Shown one piece after another: positions 7,945-19,342 of a DNA stretch of 39,272 nucleotides. Location of the stretch: the NCBI GenBank assembly GCA_019689515.1, contig JADGHI010000002.1, forward strand, positions 1-39,272, read 5' to 3'. Position 1 is the first letter of the stretch. Every line of letters starts with the position of its first letter. Below the pieces are notes generated by a model that saw only the letters and a program-made list of their open reading frames with translations, was not told the DNA's origin and ran no database searches. The translations under genes and the position numbers were made by a program. This stretch comes from Acetobacteraceae bacterium (GTDB taxonomy: Bacteria > Pseudomonadota > Alphaproteobacteria > Acetobacterales > Acetobacteraceae).

Positions 7945-8238
7945 ATGGCGAACACGGCTTCCGCGCGCAAGCGCATCCGCCAGACGGAGAAGCGCACCGC
8001 CCGCAACAAGGCGCGGCGCTCGCGCGTGCGCACCTTCCTCCGCAAGGTGGAGCAGGCGATTTCCGGCGGAAACCACACGGCCGCGCAGGAGGCGTTCCGC
8101 GCCGCGCAGCCGGAGCTGCACCGCGCCGCGACCAAGGGCGTGCTCCACCGCAACGCGGTGGCGCGCAAGCTCTCGCGTCTGTCGGCGCGCATCAAGGCGC
8201 TCGGCCAGGGCGGCGGCGGGGCCGGCGCGACGGCCTGA
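7945..8238 (+). CDS. rpsT: 30S ribosomal protein S20
   Basis: Small-subunit protein S20 that binds 16S rRNA helices early in 30S assembly. The 97-residue sequence begins MANTASARKRIRQTEKRT and continues with NKARRSRVRTFLRKVE, the typical arginine/lysine-rich three-helix bundle, with the conserved late segment GVLHRNAVARKLSRL. A short glycine/alanine tail replaces the usual end. It lies directly upstream of dnaA in the same direction, a common alphaproteobacterial order. Confidence 0.97.
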   Translation: MANTASARKRIRQTEKRTARNKARRSRVRTFLRKVEQAISGGNHTAAQEAFRAAQPELHRAATKGVLHRNAVARKLSRLSARIKALGQGGGGAGATA

Positions 8239-8576
8239 CCGCACGCGAAGCGGTCGGCCAGAAGCCGCATCCCGCGGCGGGCGGCGCGTTCCGCCGTCTG
8301 CCGCATCCCTCCCGAAGAACGACGCGGGACACCGCGTGACGCAGCGCCAGGAAGGGCGCTGTGTCTGCCTGCGCGCGTCATTCTGGATCGGCATATTCCA
8401 CACGCAGTTTAGCGTTGGCGGCACCTTCCCGCCACGATATCGTCCATCACTGTCCAGCGCGCGGTCAGGCCTGTCGCCTTGTGTTGGCGCGCCGGGCAAG
8501 CGCGGTCGCCGTCGGATCGTCGCGGCGATGCGGGCGAAGGACGGAAACGCGTCTGACAGGGGTGGCTTGACGCCGC
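8239..8576 (+). other. rpsT-dnaA intergenic region
   Basis: 338 bases without a gene. It holds an imperfect stem TGGCGG...CCGCCA (8416-8434) and a 10-bp palindrome ACGATATCGT (8434-8443), which may belong to the dnaA leader or its control. I found no clear DnaA box; TATTCCACA at 8394-8402 differs from the consensus at two positions. It is therefore not an evident origin. Confidence 0.4.
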
Positions 8577-10124
8577 ATGGAGAAGCATTCCGGCACCCTC
8601 CCCTCCGCCAGGGCCACGGCGACCTCCACGCCCGCCGCGATGAGTGCCGAGCGGCAACTGGCGGAAGCGTGGGCACGCGTTCGCGGGCGCCTGCGCGATG
8701 AGGTCGGGGAGGTCGAGTACCGCACCTGGCTCCGCCAGATGACGCTCGCCGGCGTCGAGGGCGACGAGGCCATCGTGCAACTCCCGACCCGCTTCCTCCG
8801 GGACTGGGTGCGCGGCCACTACGGCGACCGGCTGCGCGCGCTCTGGCAGCAGGAATTCCCGGGCGTGCGCCGCGTCGAGGTGCGCGTCGCGCGGGGCGCT
8901 GCCGCAGCGTCGCCATCGGCACCCGCAGGCGCCCGGAAGGATGAGGGCGGTGACGGCGCGGGCCGGGCGGAAGACGGGCGCACCGGCGGCAGCGGCGGCG
9001 GACTCGCCGAACCGCTGGCAACGCCCGCGCAGCAGGCCGACGCGCGCACCGCCGCGGGCATGGGCGCTGCCTCGGCGGCCGATGCGCGCGCCATGGAATG
9101 GGCGGCGCCGCTCGATGCACGCTTCACCTTCGACAGCTTCGTCGTCGGCAAGCCGAACGAATTCGCCCATGCCTGCGCGCGCCGCGTCGCCGAGCGGCCG
9201 GCGAGCCAGGGCTTCAACCCGCTTTTCCTCTACGGCGGCGTCGGCCTCGGCAAGACGCACCTGATGCACGCCATCGCCTGGGCGATCCGCGAGATGCATC
9301 CGGCGAAGAGCGTCGCGTACATGAGCGCCGAGAAGTTCATGTACCGCTTCATCGCCGCGCTGCGCAGCCAGTCCACGATGGAGTTCAAGGAATCGCTCCG
9401 CTCCGTCGATGTGCTGATGATCGACGACCTGCAATTCCTGATCGGCAAGGACAACACGCAGGAGGAGTTCTTCCACACCTTCAACGCGTTGGTGGACGCC
9501 GGCAAGCAGATCGTCGTCAGCGCCGACAAGTCGCCCTCCGACCTCTCGGGGCTGGAGGACCGGCTGCGCACGCGGCTCGGCTGCGGCATGGTGGCCGACA
9601 TCCACGCCACGACCTACGAGCTGCGCCTCTCCATCCTGGAAGCCAAGGCCGCGGCGGCCGGCGTGCCGGTGCCGCCCAAGGTGCTGGAGTTCCTCGCCCA
9701 CAAGATCACCTCCAACGTGCGCGAGCTAGAGGGCGCGCTGAACCGGCTGATCGCGCACGCCAACCTGTTCGGCCGTTCCATCACCCTCGAGGGCGCGCAG
9801 GAGGTGCTGCATGACATCCTGCGCGCGCATGACCGGCGCGTGACGATCGAGGAGATCCAGAAGCGCGTCGCCGAGCACTACAACATCCGCCTGACGGACA
9901 TGAGCAGCGCCCGGCGCGCGCGCAACATCGCACGCCCGCGCCAGGTGGCGATGTACCTTGCCAAGCAGCTCACCTCGCGCAGCCTGCCCGAGATCGGCCG
10001 GCGCTTCGGCAACCGCGACCACACCACGGTGATGCACGCCGTGAGCCGCGTCGCCGAACTGATGCAGCAGGACGCCGCCTTCGCCGAGGACGTCGAGCTG
10101 CTGCGGCGGATGCTTGAGACCTGA
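8577..10124 (+). CDS. dnaA: Chromosomal replication initiator DnaA
   Basis: Binds DnaA boxes at oriC, forms an ATP-dependent helical oligomer, melts the origin and loads the helicase. The 515-residue protein has domain I (about 24-100, AEAWARVRGRLRDEVGEVEY), a low-complexity Gly/Ala/Glu linker (about 106-175), the AAA+ domain with Walker A GGVGLGKT (220-227) and Walker B VLMIDD (279-284), the sensor/arginine segment GLEDRLRTRLGCG, and domain IV (423-515) with the DNA-reading DHTTVMHAV (481-489). The ATG at 8577 has AGGGGTGG upstream and adds a 21-residue Ser/Thr-rich leader; ATG 8640 (MSAERQLAEA) is an alternative that matches the usual domain I start better. dnaN follows after 279 bases. Confidence 0.97.
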   Translation: MEKHSGTLPSARATATSTPAAMSAERQLAEAWARVRGRLRDEVGEVEYRTWLRQMTLAGVEGDEAIVQLPTRFLRDWVRGHYGDRLRALWQQEFPGVRRVEVRVARGAAAASPSAPAGARKDEGGDGAGRAEDGRTGGSGGGLAEPLATPAQQADARTAAGMGAASAADARAMEWAAPLDARFTFDSFVVGKPNEFAHACARRVAERPASQGFNPLFLYGGVGLGKTHLMHAIAWAIREMHPAKSVAYMSAEKFMYRFIAALRSQSTMEFKESLRSVDVLMIDDLQFLIGKDNTQEEFFHTFNALVDAGKQIVVSADKSPSDLSGLEDRLRTRLGCGMVADIHATTYELRLSILEAKAAAAGVPVPPKVLEFLAHKITSNVRELEGALNRLIAHANLFGRSITLEGAQEVLHDILRAHDRRVTIEEIQKRVAEHYNIRLTDMSSARRARNIARPRQVAMYLAKQLTSRSLPEIGRRFGNRDHTTVMHAVSRVAELMQQDAAFAEDVELLRRMLET

Positions 10125-10403
10125 GAACCGGCGGGCGAACCGCCTGCGCTGCCGCCTGCCGGCCGGCCGCCCCCGACCGATCCGCCGTGGGCACGCTGCC
10201 CTGGCCGACCTCAGCGTGTCGCCCTACCGGGCGACTTCTCTGCCCCCGCTGCGGCTGCTAGAGTGCGCGCCCCGCCGCGCCGGCGGAGGCCGGCGCAGCT
10301 CTGCGGGCCCACCGGACGCACGCCAGCGCGACGTGGGATCGGGGAAGCATGGGGAGTCGGGGCGGAATCCCGGCTCCGGCGGCGTCGGGAAGATTCGGGT
10401 GCC

Positions 10404-11534
10404 ATGAAGTTCACTGTGGACCGGGCGGTGCTGCTCAAGGCGCTCGCGCATGTGCAGAGCGTGGTCGAGCGCCGCAACACCATCCCCATCCTTGCCAATG
10501 TCCTGCTCGAGGCGACCGCGGATGGCACGCTGCGCCTGACCGCGACCGACATGGAGATCGCCATCGTCGAGGAGGTCAAGGACGCGGCCATCGCCCAGCC
10601 CGGCCGCACCACCGCGCCGGCCGCCACCCTCTACGACATCGTGCGCAAGCTGCCCGAGGCAGCGAAGATCGAGCTTCAGCACGACGGAGGCGATTCGCCG
10701 CTGGCACTGCGCGCCGGCCGCTTCGCGACCTCGCTGATGGTCCTCCCGGTCGAGGACTTCCCCTCCATGACCGAGGGCAAGCTGCCGACCGTCTTCTCGC
10801 TCAAGGCCGGCGCGCTGCGCTCGCTGATTGACCGCACGCGCTTCGCTATCAGCACCGAGGAGACGCGCTACTACCTCAACGGCATCTACCTGCACGCGGG
10901 CGAGTCGGACGGGACGCCGGTGCTGCGCGCCGTCGCCACCGACGGCCATCGCCTGGCGCGCGTCGAGGAGCCGCTGCCGGACGGCGCCAAGGGCATGCCG
11001 GGCGTGATCGTGCCGCGCAAGACGGTGGGCGAGCTGCGCAAGCTCGCCGACGAGGCGCCGGACGAGATCGAGATCCGCCTCTCCGACACCAAGATCCAGT
11101 TCCGCATCGGCGCCGTCGCCCTGACCTCCAAGCTGATCGACGGCACCTTCCCCGAGTACGAACGGGTGATCCCGCGCAGCAACGACAAGGTGCTGCGCGT
11201 GGACAAGAAGGCGTTCGAGGATGCGGTCAACCGCGTCGCCGCGATCAGCACGGAGCGCTCGCGCCCCGTGAAGCTCTCGCTCGACCGCAACCACCTGCTG
11301 CTCTCCGCCGCCTCGCCCGAGCAGGGCCAGGCGCAGGAGGAGCTGGACGGCGAGGTGGTGCGCTACGACAACGGGCCGCTCGAGATCGGCTTCCAGGCCC
11401 GCTACCTCACCGACATTACCGGCCTGATCGACGGCGAGGTCGAGTTCCGCTTCGCCGACGGCTCCGCCCCGACCCTGGTGCAGGACGTGGCGAAGGCGGA
11501 CGCGCTCTTCGTGCTGATGCCAATGCGGGTGTGA
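10404..11534 (+). CDS. dnaN: DNA polymerase III beta sliding clamp
   Basis: Forms the ring-shaped dimer that tethers DNA polymerase III and other repair and replication proteins to DNA. The product has 376 residues, with three repeated clamp domains. It starts MKFTVDRAVLLKALAHVQSV, includes the conserved RNTIPILANVLLEA, the ATDGHRLARVE strand in the second domain, IDGTFPEYERVIP in the hinge region, and ends with the family-typical VLMPMRV that lines the client-binding pocket. A longer upstream reading is open but not clamp-like. It is followed by a hairpin and by an opposing Bug gene rather than directly by recF. Confidence 0.97.
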   Translation: MKFTVDRAVLLKALAHVQSVVERRNTIPILANVLLEATADGTLRLTATDMEIAIVEEVKDAAIAQPGRTTAPAATLYDIVRKLPEAAKIELQHDGGDSPLALRAGRFATSLMVLPVEDFPSMTEGKLPTVFSLKAGALRSLIDRTRFAISTEETRYYLNGIYLHAGESDGTPVLRAVATDGHRLARVEEPLPDGAKGMPGVIVPRKTVGELRKLADEAPDEIEIRLSDTKIQFRIGAVALTSKLIDGTFPEYERVIPRSNDKVLRVDKKAFEDAVNRVAAISTERSRPVKLSLDRNHLLLSAASPEQGQAQEELDGEVVRYDNGPLEIGFQARYLTDITGLIDGEVEFRFADGSAPTLVQDVAKADALFVLMPMRV

Positions 11535-11559
11535 GCGGCGCGCGGAAGTCCCGCGCCGC
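11535..11559. terminator. Hairpin between convergent dnaN and Bug genes
   Basis: Arms 11535-11542 and 11552-11559 pair perfectly (8 bp, 9-nt loop), directly after the dnaN stop and 13 bases before the stop of the opposing gene. It could serve both transcripts. No T-tract. Confidence 0.4.
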
Positions 11560-11572
11560 CCCCCGCCGAGGC

Positions 11573-12574
11573 TTACTCCCTGGGGATTCCCGCCTCCTCG
11601 ACGATGCGCGCCCATCGCGCGAGCTCGCGCGCGGTGAAGGCGCCGAGTTCCTCTGGCGTGCTGGTCGTCGAGGTCAGGCCCAGACCGGCCATGAAACGCT
11701 TCGCCTCCTCGCTCTCGCCGATGGCGACGATCACGCGGTTCAGCCGCTCGACGATCGGCGCCGGGGTGCGCGCCGGCATCCAGACCGCGTTCCAGGAGGC
11801 GAAGTCGTAGCCCTCGATGCCGCTCTCCTGCATCGTGGGCACGTCGGGCAGGAGGTCGATCCGCCGCGCCGTGGTGACGGCGAGCGCGCGGATCGTCCCG
11901 GCGCGCAGGTGCGGCACCGCGGGGCCGAGGTCCACCACCATGAACTGGATCCGCCCGCCGATCAGATCGGTCATCGCCGCCGGCGTGCCGCGGTAAGTGA
12001 CTTGCTCGGCCTGGATCCCCGTCGCCTTGGTCAGCAGGTGAGTCCCGCCGAGGCCGCCCGCATTGCCGATGCCGAAGTTGAGCTTCCCCGGGTTAGCCCG
12101 CGCGTAGGCGAGAAACTCCTGGAGGTTCCGCGCCGGGAAATCGGCCCGCACCAGCAGCGCCAGGGCGTTGATCGTCAGCATCGAAACCGGGGCGAAGTCG
12201 CGAATCGGGTCGAAGCCGGGCTCGCGCAGCACATTCGGATTCGCCGCGTGGGTGGAGACGGTGCCGAAGAACACGGTGTAGCCGTCCGGCGCCGCGCGGG
12301 CGGCGGCACGCGTGGCGATCACCCCGTTCGCCCCGCCCATGTTCTCGACCGGGAAGGGCTGGCCGAGGCTACGCGCCAGACGCTCGGAGTAGAAGCGGGC
12401 AAGGGTGTCGGTGCCGCTGCCAGCGGGGAACGCGACCAGGATGCGGACCGGCCGCGTCGGCCAGGCGGCTTCCTGTGCCGACGCTCCGGGTGATGCGACG
12501 AGCGGAAGCGTCAGCGCGCCGAGCGTGGAAAGGCAACGGCGCCGGGTCAGCGTGCAAGGTGACGTCATGGGCAT
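11573..12574 (-). CDS. Bug/TctC-family periplasmic substrate-binding receptor
   Basis: A 333-residue periplasmic receptor of the tripartite tricarboxylate transporter type. These bind organic acids or similar small anions; the ligand here is unknown. The N-terminus has paired arginines (TRRRCLS), a hydrophobic core and ASA before the likely cut, so export may be Sec or Tat. The mature protein starts with the family pattern WPTRPVRILVAFPAGSGTD and has PDGYTVFFGTVSTHAANP, the LIGGRIQFMVVD strand and LPDVPTMQESGIEGYDFASW. The ATG chosen has AAGGAGGAGGG ahead of it. It lies on the opposite strand between dnaN and recF, an unusual position inside a conserved replication block. No membrane partner is adjacent, so it may be an orphan receptor. 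Confidence 0.92.
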   Translation of the reverse strand: MPMTSPCTLTRRRCLSTLGALTLPLVASPGASAQEAAWPTRPVRILVAFPAGSGTDTLARFYSERLARSLGQPFPVENMGGANGVIATRAAARAAPDGYTVFFGTVSTHAANPNVLREPGFDPIRDFAPVSMLTINALALLVRADFPARNLQEFLAYARANPGKLNFGIGNAGGLGGTHLLTKATGIQAEQVTYRGTPAAMTDLIGGRIQFMVVDLGPAVPHLRAGTIRALAVTTARRIDLLPDVPTMQESGIEGYDFASWNAVWMPARTPAPIVERLNRVIVAIGESEEAKRFMAGLGLTSTTSTPEELGAFTARELARWARIVEEAGIPRE

Positions 12575-12748
12575 GGGCGTCCCTCCTCCTTCTGTTGACG
12601 GGCGCATCCTGGCAGCGTCAGGCGGGGGCGCACAGACGCCACGACACGACCGGCGCCCGGCCGGCGGGCGTCACTCCACGCTGGGCCGATCACCGGCAGC
12701 CAGGCCGCCTGCATTCCCGTCCGCCGGGCCGGCTGCTAAGCAACGACG

Positions 12749-13939
12749 GTGCTGCCCCACGCCCTGCCTGGACTGCGCCTGACCCGGCTGATGCTGCGCG
12801 ATTTCCGCAGCTATCCCGCACTGGAGACGACCTTCCGCGGCCGCATCGTCGTCGTCACGGGCGAGAATGGCGCCGGCAAGACGAACCTGCTGGAGGCGAT
12901 CTCGCTGCTCGGCCCGGGCCGGGGGCTGCGGGGCGCGCGCATGAGCGAGCTCGGCCGCCGCACGCCCGGGGAGCAGCCGCGCCCCTGGGCCGCCGCCGGG
13001 CGATTCGAGAACGCCCTTGGCCATTTCGACATCGGCACCGGCACGGCGCCGGCGCAGGAGGGCTGCAGCGGTGGCTCCGACCGGCGCGTCTGGCGGCTCG
13101 ACAATGCCCCGGTGCGCTCGGCGGGCGAGCTCGCGGAGCGCATCGCCGCGGTCTGGCTGACGCCGCAGATGGACCGGCTGTTCCAGGAGGGCGCCTCCGG
13201 CCGCCGCCGCTTCCTCGACCGCCTGGTCTGGGCCCTGGAGCCAAGCCACGCGCGGGAGGTGGCGGCCTACGAGAACGCAATGGCCCAGCGCAACCGGCTG
13301 CTCGCGGAGGGAGGCCGCGACCCGTCCTGGCTCGCCGCGCTGGAGGACGCGATGGCGCGCCACGGGGTCGCCGCGGCGGCGGCACGGCGCGGCCTCGTGA
13401 CGCGCCTCAACGCCGCCCTGGCCGAGGGCGTGACGGGCGCCTTCCCGGCCGCGCGGCTGGACCTGGCCTGCGCCCTCAGCGAGGCCCTCGGGCGCGAGCC
13501 GGCACTGGCGGTGGAGGAGCGGCTGCGCGCCGAGCTCGCCGCCGGTCGGCCGCGCGACGCGGCGGCGGGCGGGGCGACGGTGGGGGCGCACCGCGCCGAC
13601 CTGGCGCTCACCCATCTGCCCAAGGGCCTGCCGGCGGAGCTGTGCTCCACGGGCGAGCAGAAGGCGCTGCTCGTTTCGGTGGTGCTGGCCCATGCCGCGC
13701 TGATCGCCGAGGCGCGCGGCTTCGCCCCCCTGCTCCTGCTCGACGAGGTCGCCGCGCATCTCGACGCGCCGCGGCGCGAAGCGCTGTTCGTGGCGCTCGC
13801 CTCCCTGCCCGCCCAGGCCTTCCTGACGGGCACGGATTCGGCGCTCTTCGCGCCCCTGCGCGGCATCGCCGAGGGGTTCCGCGCGAGCCCAGGGAATCTT
13901 GTTCCAGACGCGGATTTTCCGATGCCGGAATGCGCGTGA
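12749..13939 (+). CDS. recF: DNA replication and repair protein RecF
   Basis: SMC-like ATPase that helps load RecA at single-strand gaps (RecFOR pathway). The 396-residue product has the N-terminal RLTRLMLRDFRSYPALE, Walker A GENGAGKT (38-45), the ABC-type signature CSTGEQKALLVSVV (299 onward) and Walker B LLLLDEVAAHLDA (328-340). The start is taken as GTG, because the family has about eight residues before the conserved DFR and no suitable ATG exists there; ATG 12791 would remove the first strand. No strong ribosome site is visible. gyrB starts 55 bases after its stop, as expected for this block. Confidence 0.94.
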   Translation: MLPHALPGLRLTRLMLRDFRSYPALETTFRGRIVVVTGENGAGKTNLLEAISLLGPGRGLRGARMSELGRRTPGEQPRPWAAAGRFENALGHFDIGTGTAPAQEGCSGGSDRRVWRLDNAPVRSAGELAERIAAVWLTPQMDRLFQEGASGRRRFLDRLVWALEPSHAREVAAYENAMAQRNRLLAEGGRDPSWLAALEDAMARHGVAAAAARRGLVTRLNAALAEGVTGAFPAARLDLACALSEALGREPALAVEERLRAELAAGRPRDAAAGGATVGAHRADLALTHLPKGLPAELCSTGEQKALLVSVVLAHAALIAEARGFAPLLLLDEVAAHLDAPRREALFVALASLPAQAFLTGTDSALFAPLRGIAEGFRASPGNLVPDADFPMPECA

Positions 13940-13994
13940 ATCCCTATATTTGTCAGGCCAATCTGCCCGATTTGAAGAGGAGTTCGCCGCCGGC

Positions 13995-16457
<2,463 letters not shown>

Positions 16458-16606
16458 CGACGGAGGACGGGCGGCGCTCGGTCATCCGCCTCCGCACATC
16501 CGCCCGCTTCGCCTCTCGACGGCGCGCGCTCGCCGCTCCAAACTCCGCCCCGTCAGCGGCCGGCGCGTGCCGTCGCCGCGCGAGGACGGAGGGGAGAGGA
16601 GCGCGT

Positions 16607-17062
16607 ATGCTCGAAGTGGAGAAGCCGGCCGACATGGCCGCCTATGTCGGCAAGAAGCTCGGCGTGAGCGAATGGTTCACGGTGGACCAGAAGACCATTG
16701 ACCTGTTCGCCGAGGCGACCGGCGACCACCAGTGGATCCACGTGGACGTGGAGCGGGCGAAGCGCGAGATGCCGGGCGGCAAGACCATCGCGCACGGCTA
16801 CCTGACGCTCTCCCTGCTGCCGCGCCTGACGAAGTCGATCTACCAGATCAAGAACCGCTCGCGCGGGATCAATTACGGCTCGAACAAGGTGCGCTTCACG
16901 GCGCCGGTCCCGGCCGGCTCGCGCGTCCGCCTGCACCTGACCCTCAAGGCCTGCGAGCCGATCAAGGGCGGGCAGCGCCTGACCTTCGAGAGCTCGATGG
17001 AGCTCGAAGGCAGCGATCGGCCGGTCCTGGTCGCCGAGACCTTGTCGCTGGCGTACGACTGA
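16607..17062 (+). CDS. MaoC-family (R)-specific enoyl-CoA hydratase
   Basis: Hot-dog-fold hydratase of 151 residues, expected to hydrate trans-2-enoyl-CoA to (R)-3-hydroxyacyl-CoA, as the PhaJ type does when feeding polyhydroxyalkanoate or lipid pathways. The catalytic Asp/His pair is in ATGDHQWIHVD (D40, H45), followed by the substrate-pocket segment KTIAHGYLTLSLLP. The start has a strong GGAGGGGAGAGGAG upstream. A hairpin lies eight bases after the stop, separating it from the thiamine-diphosphate enzyme gene. Substrate length is not predictable from the sequence. Confidence 0.9.
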   Translation: MLEVEKPADMAAYVGKKLGVSEWFTVDQKTIDLFAEATGDHQWIHVDVERAKREMPGGKTIAHGYLTLSLLPRLTKSIYQIKNRSRGINYGSNKVRFTAPVPAGSRVRLHLTLKACEPIKGGQRLTFESSMELEGSDRPVLVAETLSLAYD

Positions 17063-17070
17063 GGCCCCTG

Positions 17071-17094
17071 CCCTCCCCCGCTGCCGGGGGAGGG
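17071..17094 (+). terminator. 10-bp perfect hairpin after the maoC-type gene
   Basis: Arms 17071-17080 and 17085-17094 pair exactly around CTGC, beginning eight bases after the stop. It lacks a T-run. The CCCTCCCCCG/CGGGGGAGGG form recurs as a dispersed hairpin in many GC-rich genomes, so it could also be a scattered repeat element. Confidence 0.5.
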
Positions 17095-17120
17095 CTGAAG
17101 GCGGGTGGAGGGCCACAGCG

Positions 17121-18815
17121 ATGGAGCAGCAGCAGTCCGGTGCCACCATGACCGGCGCGGAGTTCCTGGCGCGAAGCATCGCCGCCTCCGGCCAGACGCA
17201 CGTCTTCTTCGTGGACGCAGTGCTGCGCCGGACGCTGCTCGCGCTGCACGGGCTCGGCGTGCAGGCGGTGCTGGCGCATACCGAGAAGGCCGCGGCCTAC
17301 ATGGCCGACGGTTATGCGCGCGTCTCCGGACGGCCGGGCCTCGTCGCGGCGCAGTCGGTCGGCGCGGCAAACCTCGCGGCCGGGCTGCAGGACGCCTATC
17401 TCGCCCGCACGCCGATCCTCGCGATGACGGGCCGGAAGGTGCCGGCGCACCAGCACCGCAACGCCTATCAGGAGGTGGCGCACGCGCCGCTCTTCGCTCC
17501 GGTCACCGCCTTCGGGGCCGACGTCGCGGACGCGGCCGACCTGCCGCGCGTGCTGCGCCAGGCCTGGGCGGCCTCGGTCGCCGTGCCGCCGCGCCCCGTG
17601 CACCTCGACCTGTTCGGCCTTCAGGCGGAGGTGGTCGAGACCGGCACCGTCGCCGCCACGAAGCCGCTCGACCTCTCCGCCCTGCGCGCGCCCGCCTATC
17701 GCGCAGGGCCCGATCTGGCCGCGGTCCGCGCCGCTGCCGCGACGCTGCGCGCGGTGCCGCGTGTCGCCATCGTCGCCGGCGACGGTGCCGCCCTCTCCGG
17801 CTGCGGCGCGGAACTGCTGGCGCTGGCCGATGCGCTGGCGGCGCCGCTCGCCACCTCGCTCGGCGCGCGCGGCCTCGTGCCGACGCGGCATCCCCTCTGC
17901 ATCGGCGTCGTCGGCAGCTACTCCGCCCCACCTGCCAATCGCGTCCTCGACGGCGCGGAGCTGGTGCTGTTCGTCGGTTGCGACACCGGCGACATGCTGA
18001 CCAACTACTGGCGCGTCCCCCGTCCGGGCACGCGCGTGATCCAGATCGACGCCGATCCGCTGGAGTTCGAGCGCAGCTACGCGACCGAGCACGCGCTGAT
18101 CGGCGACCCGCGCGCCGTGCTGCGCGCGCTGGCGGCGGAGATCGGCCGCCCGGACCGCGACCGGTCCTACCTCGCCGAGGCGCAGGCGGAACTCGCCGCC
18201 TGGCGCCGCGGGATCGCCCCGCGCCTCGCCAGCGACGCCGCGCCGATCGATCCGGCGCGCCTCTGTGCCGAGATCACCGCCGCGCTGCCGGAAGACGGCA
18301 TCCTCGTCGCCGACACCGGCTATTCCGGCATCTGGACCGGCACGCTGGTGGAGTTGAACGGCACGGGCCAGACCTATCTGCGCGCCGCCGGCTCGCTCGG
18401 CTGGTCCTTCCCCGCCGCACTCGGCGCGAAATGCGCCGCGCCGCACCGCAAGGTGGTGTGCTGGAGCGGTGACGGCGCCTTCTACTACCACCTCGCGGAG
18501 CTGGAGACCGCCCGGCGGCGCGGCATCGCCGTGGCGGTGGTGGTTAACAACAACTCCGGCTTCGGCCAGGGCTGGCCGAATCTGCGGCGGCTGGCCGGGA
18601 ACCGCCCCGACGCGGCGGAGGCGCTGCTGCGCTTCGGCCCGACCGACTTCACCGCGGTCGCGCGAAGCTTCGGCCTGCGCGGGATCCGGGTCGAGCGCGC
18701 GGAGCAGATCGCGCCCGCGCTGCGCGAGGCCATCGCCGCCGACGAAACGGTCGTCGTGGACGACGTCACCGACATCGAGGCCCGCGCGCCCGAAGCCTGG
18801 GCGCCGCCTTCGTAG
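17121..18815 (+). CDS. Thiamine-diphosphate-dependent enzyme, acetolactate synthase-like
   Basis: A 564-residue member of the acetolactate synthase/benzoylformate decarboxylase superfamily, acting on a 2-keto acid or similar acyl donor; the substrate cannot be read from the sequence. The PYR domain has the catalytic glutamate in AHTEKAAAYMADGYAR (near residue 55), the central domain spans about 190-330, and the PP domain has the diphosphate/Mg motif GDGAFYYHLAELETARR ending in VVVNNNSGFG. The start at 17121 has GGTGGAGGG upstream; ATG 17148 lacks one. No regulatory ACT-subunit gene lies next to it, which argues against biosynthetic acetolactate synthase. It is followed by a long gene-poor stretch. 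Confidence 0.88.
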   Translation: MEQQQSGATMTGAEFLARSIAASGQTHVFFVDAVLRRTLLALHGLGVQAVLAHTEKAAAYMADGYARVSGRPGLVAAQSVGAANLAAGLQDAYLARTPILAMTGRKVPAHQHRNAYQEVAHAPLFAPVTAFGADVADAADLPRVLRQAWAASVAVPPRPVHLDLFGLQAEVVETGTVAATKPLDLSALRAPAYRAGPDLAAVRAAAATLRAVPRVAIVAGDGAALSGCGAELLALADALAAPLATSLGARGLVPTRHPLCIGVVGSYSAPPANRVLDGAELVLFVGCDTGDMLTNYWRVPRPGTRVIQIDADPLEFERSYATEHALIGDPRAVLRALAAEIGRPDRDRSYLAEAQAELAAWRRGIAPRLASDAAPIDPARLCAEITAALPEDGILVADTGYSGIWTGTLVELNGTGQTYLRAAGSLGWSFPAALGAKCAAPHRKVVCWSGDGAFYYHLAELETARRRGIAVAVVVNNNSGFGQGWPNLRRLAGNRPDAAEALLRFGPTDFTAVARSFGLRGIRVERAEQIAPALREAIAADETVVVDDVTDIEARAPEAWAPPS

Positions 18816-19231
18816 CGGAGGCCATTCCTCGCAGCTGGACGCGCGCGCTCGCCGAGGCGGCGGAAGTGACCCCCGGCGCCTCGGACGGCGAAATTTGGCA
18901 CGAGCCGCCTTCCGGACCGACCGATCGTCCCAATCGCTCCATGGCACTGCGCCGACCTGGCGGCGCTGATGCCTCAACTTGCGGCTCCGCGCGACGCGGC
19001 CATCCGGCAATTCGACTGCCACGCCAAGCAATCGGCCGGAAACCGGAACCAAATCCAAAGAAAACTTAGCGACTCCGCTTCAATACGCACCAACAACGTA
19101 ATATGTTTTGCGGTAACGTTCTTACGAAGCACGTCGTCGCTGAATCCGCGCCATGTTTTTGTTTGAAAGAACTTGAATTCAACATTCCATATTGCGGATT
19201 GCATTTCGCGAAATTTTGGAGAATGGGGGGA
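18816..19231. other. Gene-poor stretch with an AT-rich island
   Basis: No convincing gene. From about 19021 to 19260 the A+T share rises to roughly half, with 38 of 60 bases at 19141-19200, while surrounding genes are near 30%. Two perfect palindromes lie in it: TTGAATTCAA (19173-19182) and ATTTCGCGAAAT (19203-19214). It sits between genes whose 3' ends face each other, so it is not an obvious promoter for either. The short open frames on both strands lack ribosome sites and family resemblance. Confidence 0.5.
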
Positions 19232-19342
19232 TCAGTCTGCCATGGGCGCTGGATTTTCAGGGGACTCACGGGCGACGTTGTGATCGGCCTCGGCTGGCTG
19301 GGTGACGGCCCCGCCGATCTCCCGGACATCCGCATCCTTCAT
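19232..19342 (-). CDS. Possible 36-residue small protein
   Basis: A short reading frame starting MKDADVREIGGAVTQ and ending NPAPMAD, polar and acidic with no membrane segment. The only support is a strong GGGGGAGG five bases before the ATG and its place next to the AT-rich island. A longer in-frame start at 19504 has no ribosome site. I do not recognise it; it could be a chance frame or the remnant of a larger gene. The 19343-19623 interval up to the exporter gene shows nothing else. Confidence 0.3.
   Translation of the reverse strand: MKDADVREIGGAVTQPAEADHNVARESPENPAPMAD

Noticed and set aside
8239..8576. Chromosomal replication origin in front of dnaA
   Set aside because: No cluster of DnaA boxes and no AT-rich element were visible; the only near-match has two mismatches. 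Many alphaproteobacteria have the origin elsewhere.
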